A DNA stretch of 5,202 bases from Ruminococcaceae bacterium UBA5396 (GTDB lineage: Bacteria; Bacillota; Clostridia; Oscillospirales; Acutalibacteraceae), in contig DHOG01000029.1 in NCBI GenBank assembly GCA_002410715.1, forward strand, positions 1 to 5,202. Reading direction: 5' to 3'. Each line of letters opens with the position of its first letter. Position 1 is the stretch's first letter. The notes under the pieces are model-generated. The model made no database searches, was not told where the DNA came from, and was given only the letters and a program-made list of their open reading frames with translations. Both the position numbers and the translations under genes were made by a program. Of this stretch, positions 1 through 5,189 are shown in pieces.

Positions 1-1524
1 CAGAATGGCCGCGCGGGTGGCGGGTGTACCGAGGCCCTTGCGTTCCGCGTCGTCCGGCACGTCTTTCGCGCCCGCCGTCTCCATCGCGGAAAGCAAAGTG
101 TCCTCCGTGTAGTGCTTGGGGGGTGAGGTCTTGCCCTCTTTGACGGAAACGGCAGCAACCGCAGCACTTTGTCCTTCTTCCAGTTCGGGCAGGGGCTTGT
201 CGGTCTGTTCCTGCAAATAGGCTTTCCAGCCGGAAATAAGGACGGTCTTGCCTTTGGCGGCAAAGCCATACCCGGCACAGTCCAGCGTAACAGCGGTTTC
301 GGCGTATCGGTGCGGCTCACTGATTGCGCAGAGAAGCTGCCGGCAAACCAGCCGCAAAATTTCACGCTCTCCGGCAGGCAGCGCGGAAACGTCCGCTTTC
401 CCCGCTGCGGAGGTGGGAACGACGGCGTGATGGTCGCTGACCTTCGCGCCGTCGCAGACTTGAACGGCGTTGGGTTTTTCGGGAATACTCATGTCGTAAA
501 TACCAGCGGCGACGGCGGCAAGCGCCGGAACGGAGGCTTCCATATCGTTCGTCAGAAACCGGCTGTCCGTGCGGGGATAGGTGCAGAGCTTCTTTTCATA
601 GAGCGATTGCAGATAATCAAGCGTCTGCTGGGCCGTATAGCCGAGCAGACGGTTCGCGTCGCGTTGAAGTGTGGTCAGGTCGTAGAGCGCGGGCGGCTTC
701 TCGAATTTTTCTTTCTGCTCTACCTTTCTAATAATAGCCGCTTTCCCTTTGCAGGCGGCGGCAATGGCCTCGGCCTCCGGCTTCGCGTTCAGCTTGTCGC
801 CGGTGGCGGTGAAGCCTCCGCAGTCAAGGCTGACCGTATAAAACGGTTCCGGCCGGAATGCGGAAATCTCCGCTTCGCGCTGTACGACGAGGGCCAGCGT
901 CGGGGACATGACGCGCCCGACGTTCAGGGTGCGGTGATATAAAACCGAAAACAGGCGCGTCGCGTTGATGCCCACCAGCCAGTCAGCTTTGGAGCGGCAG
1001 AGCGCGGACTGATGCAGGCCGTCGTAGTCCCGGCCCGGTTTCAGGTCGGCAAAGCCTTGACGGATTGCTTCATCCTCCATCGAGGAAATCCAAAGCCGCT
1101 TCATCGGTTTGGAACAGCCTGCCATGCAGTAGACGGTACGGAAGATCAGCTCTCCCTCGCGTCCGGCGTCGCAGGCGTTGATGACCTCGTTTACATCGTC
1201 GCGGCGCAGCAGGGTGCGGAGAATATCGAACTGCTTCCATTTGTCTTTCCCCACGATGAAACGCCAGCTCTCCGGCAAAATGGGAAGATCCTCACGCCGC
1301 CATTTGGCATACTTTTTATCATAAGTATCCGCTTCGGCCAGTTCCGCGAGATGGCCCAGGCACCAGGAAACCAGGTAGCCGCCGCCCTCTAAATACCCGT
1401 CGCCGCGCTGCTTCGCGCCGATCACGGCGGCAATACTTTGAGCAACCGAGGGCTTTTCACTGATTACAAGTTTATGGGGAGCAGATAAAAATGTAGAGTT
1501 ATTATTATTTTTGCTGTCAATCAT
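1..1524 (-). CDS. topB: DNA topoisomerase III (type IA), 3'-truncated by window edge, with element-supplied N-terminus
   Basis: Type IA topoisomerase of the plasmid/ICE TopB group, which cuts one DNA strand and passes the other through; in conjugative elements it probably decatenates or unlinks replicating DNA. The first 508 codons are present and the frame is open at base 1. The TOPRIM domain starts near residue 18 (KLVISEKPSVAQS, Glu23) and has the acidic motif NACDAGREGEL (Asp119). The catalytic tyrosine is in TYPRTDSR (Tyr316), and the conserved GLGTPATRAAIL motif lies at the cut edge. The C-terminus is not seen. The start at 1524 has AAAGGAG 8 nt upstream. Residues 1-17 (MIDSKNNNNSTFLSAPH) are unlike any normal TopB and are encoded by the terminal repeat of the inserted element; the native start would give MRLVISEKP. 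An in-frame ATG at 1542 is less likely because the Shine-Dalgarno would lie inside it and the other repeat has ACG there. The enzyme call is firm; activity with the 16-residue extension is inferred. Confidence 0.93.
   Translation of the reverse strand, partial: MIDSKNNNNSTFLSAPHKLVISEKPSVAQSIAAVIGAKQRGDGYLEGGGYLVSWCLGHLAELAEADTYDKKYAKWRREDLPILPESWRFIVGKDKWKQFDILRTLLRRDDVNEVINACDAGREGELIFRTVYCMAGCSKPMKRLWISSMEDEAIRQGFADLKPGRDYDGLHQSALCRSKADWLVGINATRLFSVLYHRTLNVGRVMSPTLALVVQREAEISAFRPEPFYTVSLDCGGFTATGDKLNAKPEAEAIAAACKGKAAIIRKVEQKEKFEKPPALYDLTTLQRDANRLLGYTAQQTLDYLQSLYEKKLCTYPRTDSRFLTNDMEASVPALAAVAAGIYDMSIPEKPNAVQVCDGAKVSDHHAVVPTSAAGKADVSALPAGEREILRLVCRQLLCAISEPHRYAETAVTLDCAGYGFAAKGKTVLISGWKAYLQEQTDKPLPELEEGQSAAVAAVSVKEGKTSPPKHYTEDTLLSAMETAGAKDVPDDAERKGLGTPATRAAIL
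1466..1471. repeat. Left crossover core (target repeat)
   Basis: ACAAGT joins the topB coding sequence (left) to the element (right). It is identical to 4991-4996, and one copy is needed to rebuild native topB. The next bases, TTATGG, are one recombinase-arm half; on the target side the bases TGATT do not match the arm. Confidence 0.85.
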
Positions 1525-1532
1525 GGAATTTT

Positions 1533-1539
1533 CTCCTTT
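1533..1539 (-). promoter_or_regulatory. Element-borne Shine-Dalgarno that restarts topB
   Basis: AAAGGAG on the minus strand lies inside the terminal repeat with an ideal 8-nt spacing to ATG 1524. The same motif with the same spacing is kept in the opposite repeat, which supports it as a functional part of the element end. Confidence 0.82.
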
Positions 1540-1554
1540 CATTCACCACATAAT

Positions 1555-1582
1555 GGCCTCCCACAAAGAACTGTGAGAGGCC
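1555..1582 (-). other. Subterminal hairpin between ritC and the restarted topB
   Basis: GGCCTCTCACA and TGTGGGAGGCC form an 11-bp stem (one G-U pair on the minus transcript) around a 6-nt loop, directly inside the left terminal repeat. No U-run follows on either strand, so it is not a standard intrinsic terminator. It could be a transcript structure before the topB ribosome site or a binding site for recombination proteins. Confidence 0.6.
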
Positions 1583-1604
1583 ACATATGGTTGTCATTAC
1601 ACTG

Positions 1605-2633
1605 CTATTTACCAAAGTCTTGAAGCCAACTCATCAAGCCAGCATCTTCATTCCACGATGGAAATTGCACAGTGTCTTTCAGTGGATTTGCTTTTTCAAG
1701 AGCTTCACGTTTGGCTGTACTGTCGGCACGCGCATAGATTTCTGTTGTTTTCACATTTGTATGCCCAAGCAAATCTCGAATATAGATTAGATTTACATCT
1801 GCTTGAAGCAGGTGCATGGCTTTTGAATGCCTAAAGCAGTGCGGCGACAACTTGTCAGGAATCAATTCGGGGTTGGCGGCTCTGGCAGCATCAGCGTATT
1901 TTTTTAGCGTATAAGCAATTCCCCAACGCGAAAACTTCTGTTTTTCACGGTTTAGGAATAAGGGACGATTGTTGTCCATGAACGGTTGTTTCGGCAGATC
2001 CTTAATATATTCTCGCAAAAGCGATTCTGTTCCATGAAGCAATGGTACGATCCTCGCCTTGTTACCCTTTCCAACCAAGCGAATTGTTGCCGGAGCGGAA
2101 AGTCGAACATCACCAACGCATATGTCTACGAGTTCTTGAACACGCGCTCCTGTGTCATACAGCAGACTCAAGATCATAGCATCACGTCGCCCATTTTTTG
2201 TTGTAGTGTCTGGCATAACCAAAATGGCCTTTATTCCATCTGGCGTGAGATAGTTTATGGTCGATTGAGGTGCCTTTGTTGTTTTTGTGCCAATAATATC
2301 CTGGCAGTCATATACCCTTTCGGGCATTTCATATTGGACAAACTCAAAGAACGCATGGATGGCTCCCAGTCTTTGGTTGCAAGTAGAAGCAGAACTACCG
2401 CGTGCAACTTTTAGCCATTCAATAAAATCGATGATGGTACGCCGGTCGATGCTTTCCAACGTGACTTTTTCCGGCTGTAATTTCTTTTCGTCACGAAGAT
2501 AGCCCAATAGGAGCTTAAAGGTGTCCCTGTATGAAAGGATGGTGTTAGGGCTAAGGTTACGCTCTCCTGCCAAATGAATTGAGAGGAATCTTGAAAGCAT
2601 GTAGGCAAAATCGTTTGGCTTAGATTTCTTCAA
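1605..2633 (-). CDS. ritC: Tyrosine recombinase, third of the trio (RitC type), TTG start
   Basis: Site-specific recombinase of 342 aa, the last gene of the trio and the one next to topB. An N-terminal core-binding domain (about residues 7-110, with LSPNTILSYRDTF typical of XerC/D-like proteins) is followed by the catalytic domain: Arg164 (YDTGARVQEL), Lys189 (LVGKGNKARIVPL), His265 and Arg268 (HCFRHSKAMH), His291 (LGHTNVKTTE) and Tyr300 (IYARAD). The set is complete. TTG 2633 is preferred as start because GGAGGTGAT lies just upstream with 8 nt between GGAGG and TTG. The alternative ATG at 2663 has only a poorly spaced AGGG and would place the strong ribosome site inside the gene. The gene ends with TAG about 50 nt before the left terminal repeat. 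The C-terminal tail after the catalytic tyrosine is about 40 residues and has no recognised motif. Confidence 0.89.
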   Translation of the reverse strand: MKKSKPNDFAYMLSRFLSIHLAGERNLSPNTILSYRDTFKLLLGYLRDEKKLQPEKVTLESIDRRTIIDFIEWLKVARGSSASTCNQRLGAIHAFFEFVQYEMPERVYDCQDIIGTKTTKAPQSTINYLTPDGIKAILVMPDTTTKNGRRDAMILSLLYDTGARVQELVDICVGDVRLSAPATIRLVGKGNKARIVPLLHGTESLLREYIKDLPKQPFMDNNRPLFLNREKQKFSRWGIAYTLKKYADAARAANPELIPDKLSPHCFRHSKAMHLLQADVNLIYIRDLLGHTNVKTTEIYARADSTAKREALEKANPLKDTVQFPSWNEDAGLMSWLQDFGK

Positions 2634-3615
2634 GGTAATCACCTCCGAATTCCGGGAAAACATACCCTGTTAATGCATTCATTTTTTCCGTAACATCAGG
2701 GTATGCTTCGGCAGTCATTTTCAGATACCACTGTGTTCCAGCCACATTTTCATGCCCTAAATACTTAGATAAGACAGGGAGTCCCGCCATAAGGTCAAAC
2801 CCAGAGCTCGCCCACTCATTTAACCGATGACAAACAAAAGTGTGACGAACATCATGCAGCCTTGGCCCTAAGTTCCTGCCGCAATAGGGAATATCTGCAT
2901 TCCACAGCAAGGTGCGAAAATGCTTTTCAATGTTTGAGACGCTGTAAGGTTTTCCATCTCTGCTGTAAAAAAACATATGGGATTCGTTATGCCCAGCATG
3001 TGTTTCATCAAGATAGGCTGAACACCACTGCACTAGCGATTTGCTCATGGGAACAAGGCGCTCTTTATCGTTTTTTCCTGACGGAATATGAATCATGCTG
3101 TTTTGAATGTCCACATCCTTAACTGTCAGGTGTAGCGCTTCTGAAATCCGTAACCCGCACCCATAGAGCATCCGGTAAAGGACGGGAAATGATTTGTGTT
3201 TGTTTGATGAGCTAGGGGAGAAATCCATTGTATCAAGCACCGCAAAAATTTTGCTTATCTCATTCTTTGTGAAAATGTAGGGGACATGAGCGCTATTTCT
3301 TCTGAGCTTAAACCGCTTAAAATAAGAATCATATCCCTGCTGTACAAGAAAATCAGCAAAATGCCATATAGCATAAAGCCGATTTGCATGGTATGAATCC
3401 GACTCATTTGGTGACTTTTCCATCCATGCACCTGCAAGCTCTCTGCTGATTGCAAAATTTTGGATGTCAAAGTCTTTTGCAAAATTGTCAAATCGTCTTA
3501 AAATCCATATTTGACCATTATACTGAATCCCAAGGGCACGTCTTTGCCGGACAAATGCTTCACACATGGGTGCGAAAGGGCCATTAAATTCCGGGGTATC
3601 AATCCTGCGTCTCAT
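2620..3615 (-). CDS. ritB: Tyrosine recombinase, second of the trio (RitB type)
   Basis: Site-specific recombinase of 331 aa, the middle gene of the trio. The N-terminal DNA-binding region covers roughly residues 8-105. The catalytic domain has Arg156 (GCGLRISEAL), Lys181 (SGKNDKERLVP), His254 and Arg257 (HDVRHTFVCH), His288 (LGHENVAGTQ) and Tyr297 (WYLKMT), so all six residues are present. A short Ser-rich insert (FSPSSSNKHK) precedes the first catalytic arginine. I chose ATG 3615 (MRRRIDTPEF) because GGAGG lies 7 nt upstream and this ATG shares the ATGA overlap with the ritA stop. An ATG 21 nt further upstream lies inside ritA without a better ribosome site. The end overlaps the ritC start by 14 nt. 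The tight coupling suggests that the three proteins are made together and act as a complex, which is inference from RIT organisation. Confidence 0.9.
   Translation of the reverse strand: MRRRIDTPEFNGPFAPMCEAFVRQRRALGIQYNGQIWILRRFDNFAKDFDIQNFAISRELAGAWMEKSPNESDSYHANRLYAIWHFADFLVQQGYDSYFKRFKLRRNSAHVPYIFTKNEISKIFAVLDTMDFSPSSSNKHKSFPVLYRMLYGCGLRISEALHLTVKDVDIQNSMIHIPSGKNDKERLVPMSKSLVQWCSAYLDETHAGHNESHMFFYSRDGKPYSVSNIEKHFRTLLWNADIPYCGRNLGPRLHDVRHTFVCHRLNEWASSGFDLMAGLPVLSKYLGHENVAGTQWYLKMTAEAYPDVTEKMNALTGYVFPEFGGDYLEEI
2642..2646 (-). promoter_or_regulatory. ritC Shine-Dalgarno selecting a TTG start
   Basis: GGAGG, extended to GGAGGTGAT, lies inside the 3' end of ritB with 8 nt to TTG 2633. It is nearly a full anti-16S match, which can compensate for the weak TTG. 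Confidence 0.78.
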
Positions 3616-4826
3616 AGATCTACCTCCAACGCACACAGGCGGAGAGTTTTAATATCAACACGGAGGTAGCTTTCGGTACTGCTAATATCGGCATGTCCAA
3701 GAACACTGGAGATTGTGGGCAGCGATATGCCTTCAGCCAACATGCTGGAAGCCAAACTGTGACGTAAGGTATGCATTCCAGATACTCGGTTTTGTGGAGT
3801 CGTGATACCAGCTTGCCTCATGTATTTTGCGACAAGATTCCCGGAGATTGGGTTCAATTCATTGTACGGCGGCATATGGCTGACAAAAACAGTATTGTTA
3901 CTACAAACAGGTCTGCCGTTTTTCAGGTAATCAATAATGGCCCAGCCTACATCGTCTGGCATAGGCAGTTCAAGAAACTTCCCGGTTTTCTGCTGTGTGA
4001 TCGCGATTGTTTTCTTATTCCAGTCAATTGCGGAAAATGTAAGCGCGCGGACATCTCCCGAACGAAGTCCAAGCCGTACCGTCATCAGCAGCATTGCATA
4101 ATCGCGTTTACCCTTTGGGTTGTTCTTGTCTACTGCGGCCAGCAGCTTCTGAATCTCGTCCGATGTAAAGGTATGCGGAAGCCGCTGCCGTCGAAGATTT
4201 TTCACATGAGGAATCATCCCTGAAAAAGTTTCCTTATGGAATCCTTCAGCTGCGGCGTAGTCACAAAGGCGGCCAAACTCACGCAGTGACGTGGATGCCG
4301 TTCCTGTAGAGTAATTGATAAAGGACTCAATGTACAGGTTCACGGTTTCTCTTGTCAGTTTGTTGAATTCTTCAACGCCTGTATCCAGCAAAAAATTCTC
4401 CAAACGGAATAAATGGCTGCGCATTGCCGTAATAGATCCCGCAGTAAGCCCTCGTTCAACTTGGGATTTCAAATACCCTTCGAAAAGTGCTTTGTAGTTT
4501 TGGGAAAAGGTCTTCTTTTGGTTTGTTTGACGAATCACCACGCCTAACCGAATAAAGTCAAGCAATACGTTCATAGGTCTGTTGACTGCATAACGAGAGT
4601 ATTTATTGTCGTAATACCCTCCATAGGTTTCGTTAATGAACTCTTGACTGTATTTCGCCGTGAAAACCTGTGCTTCTAGGGATGCGCTGTATTCCAGCAG
4701 CGCATCCCAAACCTTAGTGTAACGTCTCAGGGTATATTTGCTATACCCCATTACCACCATTTTAGTGCGCAAAACCGATATTGGCGCTGCTAATTGGTTG
4801 GTCATCACAACCCGATTTTCTTCCAT
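3612..4826 (-). CDS. ritA: Tyrosine recombinase, first of the trio (RitA type)
   Basis: Site-specific recombinase of 404 aa, expected to act with the next two proteins at the element ends. An N-terminal SAM-like/core-binding region (about residues 10-205) precedes the catalytic domain (about 210-404). The catalytic set is complete: Arg255 (LGLRSGDVRAL), Lys280 (QQKTGKFLELP), His352 and Arg355 (HTLRHSLAS), His378 (LGHADISSTES) and nucleophile Tyr387 (SYLRVD). I chose ATG 4826 (MEENRVVMTNQ) because AGGAGG lies 10 nt upstream. An in-frame ATG at 4934 would add 36 residues encoded partly by the terminal repeat and has no good ribosome site. The stop overlaps the ritB start as ATGA, so translation is probably coupled. 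An inverted repeat upstream could partly mask the Shine-Dalgarno. Family is certain; the RitA name rests on size and position. Confidence 0.9.
   Translation of the reverse strand: MEENRVVMTNQLAAPISVLRTKMVVMGYSKYTLRRYTKVWDALLEYSASLEAQVFTAKYSQEFINETYGGYYDNKYSRYAVNRPMNVLLDFIRLGVVIRQTNQKKTFSQNYKALFEGYLKSQVERGLTAGSITAMRSHLFRLENFLLDTGVEEFNKLTRETVNLYIESFINYSTGTASTSLREFGRLCDYAAAEGFHKETFSGMIPHVKNLRRQRLPHTFTSDEIQKLLAAVDKNNPKGKRDYAMLLMTVRLGLRSGDVRALTFSAIDWNKKTIAITQQKTGKFLELPMPDDVGWAIIDYLKNGRPVCSNNTVFVSHMPPYNELNPISGNLVAKYMRQAGITTPQNRVSGMHTLRHSLASSMLAEGISLPTISSVLGHADISSTESYLRVDIKTLRLCALEVDL
3623..3627 (-). promoter_or_regulatory. ritB Shine-Dalgarno
   Basis: GGAGG within the last ritA codons, 7 nt before the ATGA stop/start overlap. 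It selects ATG 3615. Confidence 0.8.
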
Positions 4827-4831
4827 GTGTT

Positions 4832-4880
4832 TGCTACCTCCTGAATGTTTTGTGGCTTTGCCACTATCATTAGGGTAGCA
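4832..4880 (-). other. Subterminal inverted repeat overlapping the ritA ribosome site
   Basis: TGCTACC (4832-4838) and GGTAGCA (4874-4880) can pair around an inner hairpin, GTGGC-TTT-GCCAC (4852-4864). On the minus-strand transcript the outer stem takes up the last two G of the ritA Shine-Dalgarno, so it might reduce ritA translation. It abuts the right terminal repeat and could instead be a protein-binding site. Role inferred. Confidence 0.5.
4837..4842 (-). promoter_or_regulatory. ritA Shine-Dalgarno
   Basis: AGGAGG with 10 nt to ATG 4826. This decides the ritA start against the longer frame from 4934. Confidence 0.8.
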
Positions 4881-4881
4881 G

Positions 4882-4970
4882 ATTATGTGGTGAACGAAAG
4901 GAGAAAACCTTATGAATAACAGTAAAAGCGACATTATCTCAACATTTCCATCTGCTCCCCATAAACTTGT
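4882..4970. repeat. Right terminal inverted repeat of the RIT element
   Basis: This is the partner of 1466-1554. Read outward on the plus strand it has AAAGGAG (4897-4903), 8 nt, then ATG (4912) and a leader of the same length as on the left, ending in the same SAPHKLV codons at the core ACTTGT (4965-4970). Unlike the left repeat it does not abut the target DNA; 20 bp and a second core follow. Confidence 0.9.
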
Positions 4971-4980
4971 TTATGTGTAG
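4912..4980 (+). CDS. Outward leader ORF in the right terminal repeat (unfused)
   Basis: A 22-codon frame, MNNSKSDIIS then TFPSAPHKLVYV, with AAAGGAG 8 nt before its ATG. It is the mirror copy of the leader fused to topB at the left end: both have 20 codons from ATG through the codon spanning the core, no gaps, and share the end STF-x-SAPHKLV. Here it meets element sequence and stops at TAG 4978-4980, opposite to the surrounding transcription. It is probably not an independent protein; it may be a start module waiting for a target in the other insertion orientation. Whether it is transcribed here is unknown. Confidence 0.5.
   Translation: MNNSKSDIISTFPSAPHKLVYV
4965..4970. repeat. Second, inverted core inside the right end
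   Basis: ACTTGT is the reverse complement of the flanking core, with arms CATAA on the left and TTATG on the right. It therefore looks like a complete crossover site lying 20 bp (4971-4990) inside the one used for this insertion. The 20 bp themselves begin TTATG and end CATAA, so the two sites are mirror images. Confidence 0.75.
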
Positions 4981-5189
4981 CTCTCCATAAACAAGTCGCA
5001 TTGTTCTTTCTCCTTCCGTTTCGGCGTGATGATGAGATCGCGGTAACAGGTTCCGGCGCAGCCGCTGCCGTAATAAGAGCAGCCGTAACAGCGGTGATCC
5101 TTGGGCGGGGCGGGAGGCTGTTCCTCCCGTCCGTATTTCGGCTTTTGCACCATCATTCGCTCAAAAGGGCTGTCGGTAAAAAAGGTCAT
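4971..5189 (-). CDS. Small Cys-rich ICE protein, C-terminus altered by the insertion
   Basis: A 72-aa soluble protein with no signal peptide or membrane segment. Five cysteines at residues 34, 37, 44, 48 and 64, in a C-x2-C-x6-C-x3-C arrangement (CYGCSYYGSGCAGTC), suggest a metal-binding knuckle, but I do not recognise a named family with certainty. Similar very short Cys-rich genes occur in the conjugative-element operons of Clostridia, which is general knowledge and not a match made here. GAGGA lies 3 nt before the ATG. The last six residues (FMESYT) are read from the inserted element. Before insertion the gene would have ended ...KEQCDL at a TAA overlapping the native topB start by 13 nt, giving 66 aa. 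The Cys-rich part is untouched, so function is probably kept. Confidence 0.75.
   Translation of the reverse strand: MTFFTDSPFERMMVQKPKYGREEQPPAPPKDHRCYGCSYYGSGCAGTCYRDLIITPKRKEKEQCDLFMESYT
4991..4996. repeat. Right crossover core (target repeat)
   Basis: This is the second copy of ACAAGT, preceded by the element arm CCATAA and followed by the target bases CGCAT (native topB start, minus strand ATGCG). Together with the left core it defines the exact insertion. Confidence 0.85.
5010..5015 (-). promoter_or_regulatory. Native topB Shine-Dalgarno, now orphaned
   Basis: AAGGAG with 8 nt to the ATG at 5001, inside the 3' end of the Cys-rich gene. It originally drove topB translation and now serves only the 20-residue remnant. 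Confidence 0.8.

Larger units (their letters stand above)
1466..1554. repeat. Left terminal inverted repeat of the RIT element
   Basis: This 89-nt segment matches 4882-4970 in reverse complement without gaps, with about 17 mismatches by hand count (about 81% identity). The conserved blocks are the core-proximal 21 nt (from ACAAGTTTATGGGGAGCAGA) and the distal block holding the ribosome site and ATTATGTGGTGA. The middle part is diverged. Read outward on the minus strand, the repeat contains the new topB ribosome site, ATG and first 20 codons. It probably also binds the recombinases. Confidence 0.9.
1466..4996 (-). mobile_element. RIT (Recombinase-In-Trio) element inserted in codon 4 of topB
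   Basis: The element is 3519 bp between its two core copies, 3525 bp counting one. It contains three overlapping same-strand tyrosine recombinase genes, 89-nt imperfect terminal inverted repeats and no passenger genes, which is the known RIT plan. Boundaries follow from reconstruction: joining base 1471 to base 4997 restores a topB start reading ATGCGACTTGTAATCAGTG (MRLVIS) with AAGGAG 8 nt upstream, and restores a TAA stop for the upstream small gene. The 6-nt ACAAGT (plus strand) flanks the element at 1466-1471 and 4991-4996, consistent with a 6-nt crossover region of a tyrosine recombinase. The element is visibly AT-richer than the flanking DNA. The Tn554 family also has several recombinases, but its TnpB is about twice as long and its TnpC is a short non-recombinase protein, so RIT fits better. 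Confidence 0.9.
4939..5001 (-). pseudogene. topB: Severed native start of topB
   Basis: The original topB ATG (4999-5001) and AAGGAG site remain on the far side of the element. They now read MRLVYGELHINKFMGSRWKC and stop at TGA 4939. Only MRLV comes from topB; the rest is element sequence. The ribosome site and start still look usable, so a 20-residue junk peptide may be made. Reading the same ATG through the reconstructed junction gives MRLVISEKPSVA, a textbook TopB N-terminus, and this is the main proof of the insertion point. Confidence 0.85.

Noticed and set aside
169..942. Long plus-strand open frame (257 codons)
   Set aside because: It is antisense to topB, which has clear TOPRIM and TYPRTDSR motifs on the minus strand. 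Long shadow frames are expected in GC-rich genes, and the translation has no domain logic.
1012..1392. Plus-strand open frame of 126 codons
   Set aside because: It is a shadow of topB codons that encode the TOPRIM region.
1..1542. topB start at the in-frame ATG 1542
   Set aside because: It has no upstream ribosome site, AAAGGAG would lie within the coding sequence, and the matching position in the other repeat is ACG.
1555..1582. Rho-independent terminator after ritC
   Set aside because: The stem is good but no run of T follows on either strand, and topB downstream appears to need readthrough.
1850..1855. Further ACTTGT copy inside ritC as another crossover core
   Set aside because: It lacks the CATAA/TTATG arms and lies in coding sequence; a 6-mer is expected by chance.
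1986..2414. Plus-strand open frame of 142 codons
   Set aside because: It is antisense to ritC, which has a full catalytic set.
3771..4223. Plus-strand open frame of 150 codons
   Set aside because: It is antisense to the ritA catalytic domain; no ribosome site or recognisable motif.
3612..4934. 440-residue version of RitA starting at ATG 4934
   Set aside because: The added 36 residues are read from the terminal repeat and hairpin region, with no good Shine-Dalgarno; AGGAGG before ATG 4826 is far better.
4882..4990. Promoter for the rit operon (TTGAGA near 4943 on the minus strand)
   Set aside because: The -35-like hexamer has no convincing -10 at 17 nt, so I do not call it.
1466..4996. Tn554-like transposon
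   Set aside because: Tn554 has one much longer TnpB and a short non-recombinase TnpC, plus resistance cargo. Here three similar-sized full recombinases without cargo fit RIT elements.
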